Below the pieces are notes generated by a model, which made no database searches, was not told the origin of the DNA, and saw only the letters and a program-made list of their open reading frames with translations. DNA of 64,000 nucleotides from Bin80 sp964291275 (GTDB lineage: Bacteria > Bacteroidota > Rhodothermia > Rhodothermales > Bin80), in the NCBI GenBank assembly GCA_964291275.2, contig OZ219799.1:2542001-2606000 (forward strand), read 5' to 3'. Positions 1 through 8,371 of the stretch are shown piece by piece. The first letter of the stretch is position 1; each line of letters opens with the position of its first letter. The position numbers and the translations under genes are program-made.

Positions 1-264
1 GAATTCGCTGCACTGAACATGGCATCCACTATCGGCTCCTATATCCTTGGGGTCGGGCTGATCATGATTCTTGTGTATGCACTGTATTCGCTGTTCAAGG
101 GACCGAAGGCCCCAGCTAATCCCTGGGGAGCCTGTACATTGGAATGGACGCACACTGGCCCACTCCCTGATGAACACAATTTTCACGAGACGCCTCTAGT
201 CACGCGCGGACCTTACGACTTCCATCTTGCAGATGATGTCTTTGGTCCAAAGGAGGAGAATTAG
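1..264 (+). CDS. ctaD: cytochrome c oxidase subunit I, C-terminal end (partial)
   Basis: The reading frame is open from base 1, so this is the last 87 residues of a gene that starts outside the window. It holds the final transmembrane helix (about residues 10-30) and then the conserved tail NPWGACTLEW followed by PDEHNF, which is the usual end of haem-copper oxidase subunit I. Subunit I carries the haem a and haem a3-CuB centres and reduces O2 in the inner membrane; those ligands lie upstream of the window. It sits 3 bases before subunit III in the same operon. The identification rests on the C-terminal motif and on the subunit III and IV genes that follow. Confidence 0.88.
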   Translation, partial: EFAALNMASTIGSYILGVGLIMILVYALYSLFKGPKAPANPWGACTLEWTHTGPLPDEHNFHETPLVTRGPYDFHLADDVFGPKEEN

Positions 265-267
265 GAG

Positions 268-930
268 ATGAGCAGCACAGGTACAACTCTGAAACATTAC
301 TTCGTCAACCACGAGCAACAGTTCGACGCGGCAAAGCTGGGCATGTGGTTGTTTCTCGTCACGGAGATTCTGCTCTTTTCCGGCATGTTTGTGGCCTATG
401 CAGTATACCGATCCTGGCATCCGGAAGTGTTCGCGCAGGCCAGTGAACTGCTGGATTGGCGCTTGGGTGCGTTGAACACCGTCGTACTTCTGGCTTCCAG
501 TTTTACCGTCGCCCTCTCGATTCATTTTGTACAAAAAGGGGAGAACGATAAAGTAGTCGTGTTGCTGCTCATGACACTACTGTGTGCAGCTATCTTTATG
601 GTTGTGAAATACTTTGAGTATTCCGGCAAATTTTCACACGGAGTTATTCCTGGGGCCGGTTTTGAGCCACATGGGATTGTTGATGGCAAAGATTACTCGA
701 AATACGATATCCCGTTCGCTCCGCAGTTTTTCAGTATTTACTTCGTTATGACGGGCATACACGGGGTCCATGTGTTGGTGGGTATGGGGCTGTTTGGGTG
801 GCTCATAACGCGTGTTGCACGTGGACATTTTTCACCTCAGTGGTATACTCCAGTCGAGCTGACCGGATTGTACTGGCACCTGGTAGACATAATCTGGATT
901 TTCCTTTTTCCTCTATTATATCTGATATAG
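268..930 (+). CDS. ctaE: cytochrome c oxidase subunit III
   Basis: A 220-residue polytopic membrane protein. The N-terminal part KLGMWLFLVTEILLF and the C-terminal HLVDIIWIFLFPLLYL are the family signatures of haem-copper oxidase subunit III, and about five to seven hydrophobic helices are visible. The length is at the short end for aa3/caa3 enzymes. The AGGAG just before ATG 268 is a good ribosome site and overlaps the end of subunit I, pointing to coupled translation. The protein stabilises subunit I in the inner membrane and has no cofactor of its own. Confidence 0.93.
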   Translation: MSSTGTTLKHYFVNHEQQFDAAKLGMWLFLVTEILLFSGMFVAYAVYRSWHPEVFAQASELLDWRLGALNTVVLLASSFTVALSIHFVQKGENDKVVVLLLMTLLCAAIFMVVKYFEYSGKFSHGVIPGAGFEPHGIVDGKDYSKYDIPFAPQFFSIYFVMTGIHGVHVLVGMGLFGWLITRVARGHFSPQWYTPVELTGLYWHLVDIIWIFLFPLLYLI

Positions 931-942
931 AGATCATTCTCC

Positions 943-1290
943 ATGGCACAGGGGCAACATCATATTATTCCAATTCGTACGCTAGCGCTTGTTTTTGGCG
1001 TACTGTTGTTTCTTACGCTGGTTACGGCGGTCACCGCTCGCATTGATCTGGGGGCTCTGAATGTTCCATTGGCACTGATTATTGCGGGATCCAAGGCTAT
1101 ATTAGTCGCTTTGGTTTTCATGGCCCTGAAGTATGACAATAAAGTCAACTTACTGGTATTAGTGCTTGGGGTTGTTTTTGCGGTAGTATTCCTAGCACTT
1201 ACACTGGCGGATACGGAGTTTAGGGGCGATATAGGTATAACTGAACCTGGAACTACCGAGTTGAGTGTAGAACCCGTGGAATCGGAGTGA
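943..1290 (+). CDS. ctaF: cytochrome c oxidase subunit IV
   Basis: A 115-residue protein with three hydrophobic segments (about residues 10-32, 42-60, 65-85) and the family stretch SKAILVALVFMALKYDNK, typical of the small prokaryotic subunit IV of caa3-type oxidases. It starts 12 bases after subunit III and is the last gene of the oxidase operon. The tail after residue 90 is acidic and not conserved. The presence of I, III and IV in this order supports a caa3-like terminal oxidase. Confidence 0.88.
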   Translation: MAQGQHHIIPIRTLALVFGVLLFLTLVTAVTARIDLGALNVPLALIIAGSKAILVALVFMALKYDNKVNLLVLVLGVVFAVVFLALTLADTEFRGDIGITEPGTTELSVEPVESE

Positions 1291-1366
1291 TACATCCCGC
1301 ATTCCACTTATTGTGGTTTACTCAACATTTTGCAGCTCAATACGATCACCAGATTTCGATAGTCGG

Positions 1367-2569
1367 ATGTATAGGCGATATTTATTTCCGGGAATAGCAC
1401 TTCTGTTTTTGAGCGTAGCGCTATCCGCGTGTGATCCTATTTCAGATCAACCCGAGCTACATGAGGATGCAATACTCATTGGTGTTGCCCTTCCTGTAAC
1501 AGGTACGTTGGGCGGTGCGGGTCAATCTGTTACCCGTGGTATCCATCTGGCGATGAATGAGAGAGCGGCCCAAGAGAGGATGATATCCTCGTTAAGGCGG
1601 CTAACGATTGCACTGGCATTCATGGATACAGAGAGTACTGCTGCTGGTGCTACGCAGGCTTATCATGGTCTCATCGGGTTTGAGAATCTGCCAGTAGTTA
1701 TAGGTCCAATAAGTTCCACTGCGACAGAGGCTTTGATTCCCGTATTAAATAAAAACAATATTGTTTCGGTCGGTCCGACCTCAGCCAAGACAGGCCTGTC
1801 GGCTCAAAGCAGTTACCTTTTTCGCTCCTCCCTCACTGGGAATCGTATCATTCCACTTGGGGTCCGCACTGCCAAAGAGAATCTTGGGTTTAGGAGCGTT
1901 GCGACCTTGCACAATGCAGGGGATGCTTTTTCGGTGTCCAGCAATGAGGTCATAACCGAAGAATTGAGATCCCGCAGCGATGTATCCATTGTTATAGAAG
2001 CGTCATACTCTCGTCCACCTGGCACTGCGATCAGCGAAGCTGATATCGCTGGGCCACTGGATGCCATATTGTCAACTACTCCTGCGGTTGATGCTATCTT
2101 TCTGTCTGGATTGCCGGAGGATCAAATAACGATCTTGCCTGCTGCGTACCGGAGGGGCAACACTGCGCCGTTTATCGCCAACTTGCTTTCGATATTAGAG
2201 GTTAAAACCATTAACGAAATAGAGCCCGGAGCTGCAGAGGGGGCGGTGACCTTTCACATCTGGCTGGCTAGTTCGTCAAACGGTGGAAGTCAAGCGTTCG
2301 TGCGTAACTATACGCGGGCTCATGGTGTTACTCCAGATGACTGGGCCGCCAGAGGATATGTTTCTGCCACGATTCTTCTAGCGGCGCTCCAGCGCACGTC
2401 CAAGTACGATTCCAATTCGATCAGAGAGGCACTGGCTGGGATTGACAACTTTCCAACTATTTTTGGGTCTTTCTCATTCAACGACGACGGGGATGCGGTT
2501 TACGATCCTACGATTGCCGTTGTTAGAGACAATGAATTTGTGCCTTGGCCTGTCGTAGGAAAAAAATAG
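1367..2569 (+). CDS. branched-chain amino acid-type ABC substrate-binding lipoprotein
   Basis: A 400-residue periplasmic type-1 binding protein of the LivJ/LivK kind. ATG 1367 is chosen over GTG 1313 because it puts a lipoprotein signal at the N terminus, with lipobox LSAC and Cys22 as the acylated residue. The fold signature starts at ILIGVALPVTGTLGGAG (receptor family ligand-binding domain) and continues through VVIGPISSTATEALIPV. No transporter permease or ATPase gene is next to it, so it may serve a remote transporter or act as a sensor. A second, broken copy follows at 2637-2787 and 5805-5983. Confidence 0.82.
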   Translation: MYRRYLFPGIALLFLSVALSACDPISDQPELHEDAILIGVALPVTGTLGGAGQSVTRGIHLAMNERAAQERMISSLRRLTIALAFMDTESTAAGATQAYHGLIGFENLPVVIGPISSTATEALIPVLNKNNIVSVGPTSAKTGLSAQSSYLFRSSLTGNRIIPLGVRTAKENLGFRSVATLHNAGDAFSVSSNEVITEELRSRSDVSIVIEASYSRPPGTAISEADIAGPLDAILSTTPAVDAIFLSGLPEDQITILPAAYRRGNTAPFIANLLSILEVKTINEIEPGAAEGAVTFHIWLASSSNGGSQAFVRNYTRAHGVTPDDWAARGYVSATILLAALQRTSKYDSNSIREALAGIDNFPTIFGSFSFNDDGDAVYDPTIAVVRDNEFVPWPVVGKK

Positions 2570-2636
2570 AGATCGCTTGATTTCCAAAGAATTTTACATG
2601 CTCTCTTGCTAAAATTCCAACGGAACTATTATTACG

Positions 2637-2787
2637 ATAAGGTATCCGTTTATAATCTTGTGCACGGCTTTGTTGTTAACGCTTGGTGCATGTGATTCGT
2701 CAACAAGTAATACTGAACCTGCCGAGATTGTCGTTGGTATTGCAGCACTGTTAACGGGTTCACTAAGTCGAACCGGTCAGGATGTGC
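2637..2787 (+). pseudogene. N-terminal fragment of a second binding-lipoprotein copy
   Basis: The translation RYPFIILCTALLLTLGACDS followed by EIVVGIAALLTGSLSRTGQDV matches the signal peptide and first strand of the neighbouring binding protein, then homology stops near 2787 and the frame runs into unrelated sequence up to a stop at 2846. The expected start codon reads ATA (2637-2639) where ATG would be expected, so the start also seems lost. The matching C-terminal end lies about 3 kb downstream at 5805-5983. Confidence 0.72.
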
Positions 2788-3025
2788 ACATCGCTCCTGA
2801 TCCATGCCGGATACCCCGAGTTACGCCAGAAAATTCCTTGGCTTAACCATAAAATCCTGCGGGTTGAGTTCTCCAAACGATATTGTTATAAGCATAAATC
2901 CTCCCCAGTAATTCAGGCTAGACATAGGTCAGCAAATCATTAGAAGCACATTTAAGTAGTATATTAGACCTGTATTATTTTCCATTTTTTGCGAAGTTAT
3001 GTAGTTACTGTATACTACTGGTGAT
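2788..3025. other. AT-rich spacer before the AbiE-like pair
   Basis: About 240 bases after the truncated binding-protein fragment. No open frame with family resemblance was seen on either strand. It marks the left edge of the segment that separates the two halves of the broken gene. A TTGnnn/TATACT-like pair around 2985-3020 could drive the AbiEi gene but is weak. Confidence 0.3.
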
Positions 3026-3835
3026 ATGATTGGACAACTGAGTTTACCCAAAGGCCGAATGAGGCTGGCCACTGTATTGAGGACCACAGGCGATATTGTT
3101 CGCACTGACGATGTGGAGCGATTCCTCAAGGTCAATCGATCCACTGCTTCCAAGCTCCTTTCTAGGTGGGCCAGTCAGGGTTATTTGCGGCGTGTTGGTC
3201 CAGGAATCTATGCCGCAGCAAAACTAGGTTGTATGGACCTGGAACAGGTGCTGGATCATCCTGGGATGATCGTACCAGCATTATTCGATCCAGCATATAT
3301 CGGTGGTCGGACAGCTACTGAATACTGGGGACTTACAGAACAGATCTTCCTCGACACGGTCGTATTCACGGGGCGACCCGTGAGATTAAGAAACCAAAGC
3401 CGCTTAGGCCTCAGATATACTGTAAAGCATATTCATCCAGATAAAATTTTTGGTCTCGATCCAATGTGGTTCCAAAATATCAAAACCGCAGTTTCGGATG
3501 TGCCTCGAACTATTTTGGACCTCCTAGATGAGCCCGCATTCGGAGGTGGAATACAGCATGTGGCAGACTGCTTTGCAGAATACGTGCGTCATGAATACAG
3601 GCAGGATGAAAAGCTGATTTCCTACGCAGAGCGTCTGGGAAATGGGGCCATATTCAAACGACTGGGCTTCCTAGCAGAACGTGAATCAGACTGTACCGAT
3701 CTCATTGACGCTTGCAGGCAGAGGATGACAAAAGGCAACGCAAAACTTGACCCGGCAATATCATGCCCTCGCCTGGTGACGAGATGGCGTCTTTGGGTTC
3801 CTGAGATGGATTTAATACCGGCAGATGGTTACTAA
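3026..3835 (+). CDS. AbiEi-type antitoxin / transcriptional regulator (type IV toxin-antitoxin)
   Basis: A 269-residue protein with an N-terminal winged helix-turn-helix (about residues 1-60; VNRSTASKLLSRWASQGYL is the recognition region) and an AbiEi-type C-terminal domain (TATEYWGLTEQIF near 98-110, VPRTILDLL near 160, ending in RWRLWVP). AbiEi proteins repress their own operon and counter the AbiEii nucleotidyltransferase. The frame looks whole. The partner gene overlaps its end by 11 bases but is broken, so this seems to be an orphan antitoxin. Confidence 0.72.
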   Translation: MIGQLSLPKGRMRLATVLRTTGDIVRTDDVERFLKVNRSTASKLLSRWASQGYLRRVGPGIYAAAKLGCMDLEQVLDHPGMIVPALFDPAYIGGRTATEYWGLTEQIFLDTVVFTGRPVRLRNQSRLGLRYTVKHIHPDKIFGLDPMWFQNIKTAVSDVPRTILDLLDEPAFGGGIQHVADCFAEYVRHEYRQDEKLISYAERLGNGAIFKRLGFLAERESDCTDLIDACRQRMTKGNAKLDPAISCPRLVTRWRLWVPEMDLIPADGY

Positions 3836-4290
3836 AGAAGAGATCGGACAAGTTGCGCTTGTGCGCGGATTGGGTCCTCATGTAGTTGAGAAAGATTATC
3901 TGCTCGGTTGGGTTCTGGCCGGCATCTATCAGCATGTTTCTCTCAAAAACAATTGGATCTTCAAGGGCGATACCAGCTTCATGAAGAGTTACTGGGGATG
4001 GGATTTCCTGTGGAGTATACATAGGAGGATGGATCAGGCGCGGACCCACCGGAGTGATTGGCACGAACAAGCCGGATGCTCAGGAAACCGTTCGGTGCTG
4101 TTGGAAGATATGGAAGCCGGTCGCTGTTTCAATCCCGGGTACACAGATCCTGAATCCGTTGATCGCCGTTGGAGAATCGATGTGAAAGTGTGTTTCGGTG
4201 GGATGATTGGGTAGAGCTGGATCGCCTGGAAACTCCTGCTGGTGATGCCCTGGGGCGTCTCCAGGTGAAATTTACCTCGACTAAAGTATG
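3825..4290 (+). pseudogene. decayed AbiEii-type nucleotidyltransferase toxin
   Basis: The first 55 residues, with VVEKDYLLGWVLAGI and NWIFKGDTSFMKSYWG, match the start of AbiEii-family toxins. The usual KGGTSL is KGDTSF here, and the metal-binding sEDlDf segment expected right after is missing; the frame then drifts and ends at 4214. A further stretch in another frame (about 4200-4285, DWVELDRLETPAGDALG) may be more of it. It starts within the end of the antitoxin gene, as expected for a coupled pair. Function is almost surely lost. Confidence 0.6.
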
Positions 4291-4494
4291 TTGAAGGCAC
4301 TTCGGCGTTGATGGGAGAGGCTTCCCGGTGATTGACTCAGACTTTCTGGTCGGTCCGACACACTCAGGAGAACAGATGAGGACAAAAGCATATCCGAAAC
4401 GCCCTCTCCGCTCAGTGACAATCTCGCCTGAGCAATTCACACAGATGCAATTCCTGGGAAGTTCACGCCGCAACCGTAGCGTGGTATTCCCGGA

Positions 4495-5658
4495 TCACTC
4501 CTGGATTTCATAGACTACGACCATTGGATCTATGCCGTCCCCCTGGTGTACGCCATAGGCGTAGCCGCCACGAATCACTTCAAGATCCACGGCAACTGGG
4601 AGTGTCGTACGACCGACTGCGCGAGATTTTCGGCTCAGAATCAACCACTCTGCCTCAACCGCATCTTCGGGACTGCTCAGCTTGACCCATACCCGGCTCT
4701 TTTCATCCACCACAAAGGTTTGGAATCCCGGCTTCGTCTCGTGAGGCTCACGGGTCTCCACTAATTCCCGGTAGTAGGAATTCTCCGGCATCGCTTCGGT
4801 CATTTCTGCACTTGTGATTGGTACGGGGTCGTGCTCATAGCGGATGGTATCACGCGTTGATCTATCAGTAGATACAGTTATGATTTCAATTGCGCCACTC
4901 CAGCCGTAGTAGAGCATATCATCGGGGCCAACTGCCCATGACGGTGATCGACCAAATGGGACATCAGCATAGCCGAAACCGCCTTCTTGAATGTTGTAGA
5001 TCGCTTCACTATCATCCACCGTCCCCAAAAGATCCGTCCCGTAGCTTCCGTCTCGATCAATCTGGATCAGTTCAAGATGACGATCGTCATTGATCGTCAT
5101 TGAACCATCATCGGATTCCAGGAAAGAAGATAGACTCTTCGCCATGATCCACCCATTTTCAATGGCACCGATCAAAATATTGAATTGTTTCTCACCATCA
5201 TCCTTTATTTCAATGCTGTGCGCATAGGAGAAGTCATCAGGATCATAGACCAGGATCCGATTCGTTACAGATTCCCATAGATACACGGAATCTGCTGCCC
5301 CAATGACTCCACCATTTAAGAACCGATACTCGCCTGGTCCCTGTCCCTGCCCTCCGACTTGGCTCAGGTAGGAGCCGTCTGCCTCAAGTGCGTGAACCGA
5401 TGGGGATCGCTGCCCTTCTGACACAAGTATGTCACCACGCCCATTGACCATGATTTGCAAAATCGGCCTGAACAGGATCGTGTCACCGGCAGATTCATCA
5501 CCGAGCCGAAGGATTTCTTCCAGTGTAACTATGGCGGTTTCGCCTTCTTTCTGTGCGAGGTCCATATCACGCCTGCACCCGGTCAGCAGGATAACGCAGA
5601 AAAGGATTAAAAAAGTGACGGGAAGATTATTATTGGGCAGATCTTTTATGGTATGCAT
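4495..5658 (-). CDS. 6-bladed beta-propeller lipoprotein
   Basis: A 387-residue lipoprotein read on the minus strand. The longer frame starts at 5799, but ATG 5658 gives a clean lipoprotein signal with lipobox LLTGC (Cys28). The body has propeller-type repeats such as YLSQVGGQGQGPGEYRF and repeated D-G-[ST]-like strand turns, as in the 6-bladed beta-propeller lipoproteins common in Bacteroidota and Rhodothermota. It is probably anchored to a membrane facing the periplasm or outside; the ligand is unknown. It lies inside the segment that splits the second binding-protein gene. Confidence 0.7.
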   Translation of the reverse strand: MHTIKDLPNNNLPVTFLILFCVILLTGCRRDMDLAQKEGETAIVTLEEILRLGDESAGDTILFRPILQIMVNGRGDILVSEGQRSPSVHALEADGSYLSQVGGQGQGPGEYRFLNGGVIGAADSVYLWESVTNRILVYDPDDFSYAHSIEIKDDGEKQFNILIGAIENGWIMAKSLSSFLESDDGSMTINDDRHLELIQIDRDGSYGTDLLGTVDDSEAIYNIQEGGFGYADVPFGRSPSWAVGPDDMLYYGWSGAIEIITVSTDRSTRDTIRYEHDPVPITSAEMTEAMPENSYYRELVETREPHETKPGFQTFVVDEKSRVWVKLSSPEDAVEAEWLILSRKSRAVGRTTLPVAVDLEVIRGGYAYGVHQGDGIDPMVVVYEIQE

Positions 5659-5804
5659 CTCTGTGTTTAATATCAAAGTAAAGGGGATTATAGTGAATAG
5701 TTGAAAAGGAGTTGCACATATAGCCTCTATGACTGTATCCGCCCATTCGTGTATTCTGGGGTGATTTCCAGGGATTGGTCGGATTCGTGTGTTGAGCAAT
5801 CTCT

Positions 5805-5983
5805 TGCCGGGAGCAATTGAGGATGCAGCTAACTACCGACATGAGGCAGTTTGGGCCAATTTGATGAGTACACGCAATATGGATACCATCTACGGTTCAT
5901 TCTCATTTGATGAGAACGGCGACGCCGAATATACTCCGGTAGTAGGTGTAGTGCGCGGCGACAATATTGATCAGTTGCAGTAG
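5805..5983 (+). pseudogene. C-terminal fragment of the second binding-lipoprotein copy
   Basis: The stretch ending DTIYGSFSFDENGDAEYTPV then GVVRGDN aligns with the C terminus of the intact protein at 1367-2569, which has TIFGSFSFNDDGDAVYDPT then AVVRDNEF. There is no ribosome site or signal peptide of its own. With the N-terminal piece at 2637-2787 it shows that a once-complete paralogue has been split and has lost its middle. Confidence 0.7.
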
Positions 5984-6476
5984 CCAATGTATCCTTGGCT
6001 GTTTAATCAGCAGGGGGTAATCTACTGGTACTCGACAAGGTTTTTGCGTAGAGAGTTTTTGGATTGGTTTTCAGCAATAAAATTGATTGGAACATGATCG
6101 GATACAATCACCGGGCCTGTCCTGTTGTTAAATCAGATTTTCATACGGTAGTTTTCTGTACAGGCCTCGGCAAAACCCAACATTTTCATCTTTCCGACTT
6201 CTGTAAGGCCGATACACGCGATCATGAGTTTGTCGTGTACGATTTTGCCGCCGAGCAGATCGTCGCAGAGTAAGAGGCCAGCGTATGGGAGTCAGACAAT
6301 GCAAGTTCTGTAGACAGCTCCGAGCGTCTACCGAAAAAAGCGAAGCCCGCATGTAATCCCCGCACTAATTATTTTGACGGGTGTTGAACGCTTGACACGT
6401 TATCTTCGTGTTTGGTGTTCTCGCGGTTTTGTGTATAAGTGTGATCGTTCAATAAACCAGCAATACATCGTGACCC
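5984..6476. other. intergenic region upstream of the PhoX-like gene
   Basis: About 490 bases without a convincing gene. Short open frames on both strands (for example 6064-6273) show no recognised motif. A TTGACA hexamer lies at 6392-6397 and a TATAAG-like hexamer near 6433, but their spacing does not make a standard promoter; a promoter for the PhoX gene is nevertheless expected in the last 100 bases. Confidence 0.35.
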
Positions 6477-7838
6477 ATGCAATCTTTTCTCAAGTTTGAC
6501 TCAGTTTCCTCTCGTCGCCAGTTTCTTCGTACCTCCGGTGCATTTGCGCTGGGGTTTGCCGGACTACACTCATTGATAGGATGTAATCTTTCATCAACGC
6601 AGTTAAAGGAGAGGTTTGGACCTCTGGTATCGGATCCTGATGGAATCATAGATTTACCTTCGGGATTCAGCTATAAGATTATTTCTCGGTTGGGTGACCA
6701 GATGAATGATGGTTTTTATGTACCCGGCGCACCAGATGGTATGGCTACTTTCGAAGGGCCTTCTGGACTGACGATTGTCGTACGGAATCATGAGGTGAAC
6801 TCAGGAGCAGACCCTGCTATGGGAGCATTTGGTCCAGACAACGCATTGTTCAGCAAGTTGGCTCCCAACCTCCTGTATGATGCGGGTACTGACGGAAATC
6901 CCGCGCTGGGAGGAACCACGACACTCGTGTATGACACCGCAAAACAACAACTGGTTTCACAGTATCTGAGTCTCGCGGGTACACTGCGCAATTGTGCAGG
7001 TGGACCTACACCGTGGAATACCTGGATTACGTGCGAGGAAATCACAACGCGGGCAGGGGAAGACGGAGCGACCAAGGATCATGGCTACGCCTTTCAGGTT
7101 CCGGCAAGTGCTACTCCGACGGTTACGGTCCCCGTACCGCTGCGTGCAATGGGGCGGTTCAATCGCGAGGCAGTGGCAGTAGATCCAGCGACAAACATCA
7201 TTTATCAAACGGAAGACACGCATGACAGTCTCATCTATCGGTTTATCCCGGACGATCCGTCAAATATCGCAGCAGGCGGTCGGCTTCAGGCGCTCCGTGT
7301 CAAGGATCAACCCAGTCTGGATACACGCAACTGGGATGCGCAAACAGTTTCTGTTGGGGCAGAACTGGAAATAGATTGGCTGGATCTCGAAGATGTTGAG
7401 GCACCATTGGATGATCTACGTCTTCGGGGGTTCGATCAGGGGGCAGCCAGATTTGCACGCGGTGAAGGGATGTGGTATGGCAATGGGGCGGTGTACTTCG
7501 CCTGCACCAATGGAGGGAAAGCCGAGTGTGGTCAAATTTGGCGACTAATGCCCGATAGAACCCTTGAGCTGTTCATAGAACCGAACGATCCGGGCCTTAT
7601 AGAAAACGCGGATAACCTGACCGTGACGCCATGGGGCGATCTGATCGTATGCGAAGATGGCCCGAACGAGCAGTTTCTTGTCGGAGTCACGCCCGAAGGC
7701 GAGATTTACAAGTTTGCCCGCAACGCAGTCAGCGAATCCGAGTTGGCTGGTGCGACATTCTCGCCTGACGGAACGACATTATTCGTGAACATTCAGCACG
7801 ATGGGCTAACCCTAGCCATCACGGGCAATTGGATCTGA
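6477..7838 (+). CDS. PhoX-like alkaline phosphatase family protein (DUF839)
   Basis: A 453-residue secreted protein. The N terminus SSRRQFLRTSGAFALGFAG is a twin-arginine export signal (S-R-R-x-F-L). The body has the PhoX/DUF839 landmarks: VRNHEVNSG, LGGTTTLVYD, GTLRNCAGGPTPWNTWITCE, GRFNREAVAVDPATNIIYQT, EGMWYGNGAVYFACTNGG and NADNLTV-type C-terminal blocks. PhoX enzymes are Ca/Fe-dependent phosphomonoesterases that free phosphate outside the cytoplasm. It is monocistronic and converges on the lipoprotein gene at 7862-8293. A cysteine after the Tat core (LIGC) could alternatively be lipidated. Confidence 0.82.
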   Translation: MQSFLKFDSVSSRRQFLRTSGAFALGFAGLHSLIGCNLSSTQLKERFGPLVSDPDGIIDLPSGFSYKIISRLGDQMNDGFYVPGAPDGMATFEGPSGLTIVVRNHEVNSGADPAMGAFGPDNALFSKLAPNLLYDAGTDGNPALGGTTTLVYDTAKQQLVSQYLSLAGTLRNCAGGPTPWNTWITCEEITTRAGEDGATKDHGYAFQVPASATPTVTVPVPLRAMGRFNREAVAVDPATNIIYQTEDTHDSLIYRFIPDDPSNIAAGGRLQALRVKDQPSLDTRNWDAQTVSVGAELEIDWLDLEDVEAPLDDLRLRGFDQGAARFARGEGMWYGNGAVYFACTNGGKAECGQIWRLMPDRTLELFIEPNDPGLIENADNLTVTPWGDLIVCEDGPNEQFLVGVTPEGEIYKFARNAVSESELAGATFSPDGTTLFVNIQHDGLTLAITGNWI

Positions 7839-7861
7839 TGGGTTTTTTCGTGTGATTGTGG

Positions 7862-8293
7862 TCACATGAAAAGTCGCTCTTCAATTTCCCCGAAGAGTTC
7901 TTGGTAGTATCTTCGGGCTCTTCGCGGGGACATGCTGCGCGCGTTGTACAGATTACCAGACTCTACCGATGGGTTGGCGTCCTGCAGATCAAAATTCAGC
8001 AGGACGTGGATTCCGTTGTCGGCTTGTGATACCAGTGCTGAAACTTTCAGCCGGGTAGGGCCGCCGGAAAGGAAAGAGAAGAAAGCACCCTCAGCACGGT
8101 AATCCGTGTTAATGATCCCCTCGTCTTTCTCCGCGTCAATGACTGCAAACCCTTCTTCGGCGAGTGCTTGCACAGTGGCATCGAACACAAGATCGTATTC
8201 CAGATTGTATATACGCGAGCGATTCTCCGACGGTAGGCTTTGTGTGGTTGCGCAGCCTGCGACTAGTAGAGAGAGCAACAGAAAACGTTTCAT
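7862..8293 (-). CDS. small lipoprotein of unknown function
   Basis: A 143-residue protein with signal peptide and lipobox LLVAGC (Cys14). The mature part begins with an Ala/Leu-rich helix (LVFDATVQALAEEGFAVIDAEKDEGIINTDYR) pattern seen in lipoproteins that resemble the BamC fold, but no firm family was recognised. It is read toward the PhoX gene; 23 bases separate the two ends and include a short dyad (7851-7866) that may help end transcription. It lies downstream of the PHP-domain gene on the same strand. Confidence 0.55.
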   Translation of the reverse strand: MKRFLLLSLLVAGCATTQSLPSENRSRIYNLEYDLVFDATVQALAEEGFAVIDAEKDEGIINTDYRAEGAFFSFLSGGPTRLKVSALVSQADNGIHVLLNFDLQDANPSVESGNLYNARSMSPRRARRYYQELFGEIEERLFM

Positions 8294-8336
8294 GGATACT
8301 AGTTGTTATGTGCTTGAAGTTGTCTAGGTTACCCGT

Positions 8337-8354
8337 AAAACGCCTCCAAGGCGG
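8337..8354 (-). terminator. candidate intrinsic terminator after the PHP-domain gene
   Basis: Read on the minus strand this is a CGCC-TTGGA-GGCG hairpin followed by TTTT, 18 bases past the stop of the PHP gene. It would separate that gene from the small lipoprotein gene downstream. Confidence 0.45.
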
Positions 8355-8371
8355 CAAAAGTAACATGAGTC

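Noticed and set aside
4546..5704. Open frames on the + strand across the beta-propeller gene
   Set aside because: They overlap a minus-strand gene with lipobox and propeller repeats and show no family pattern of their own.
6064..6352. Small frames on both strands between the binding-protein fragment and the PhoX gene
   Set aside because: No start-site signal, no recognisable motif and unusual amino-acid make-up; they look like chance.
7849..7866. Strong bidirectional terminator between PhoX and the small lipoprotein
   Set aside because: Only a five-pair dyad (TGTGA/TCACA) is present and the T-run lies on the wrong side for a standard + strand terminator.
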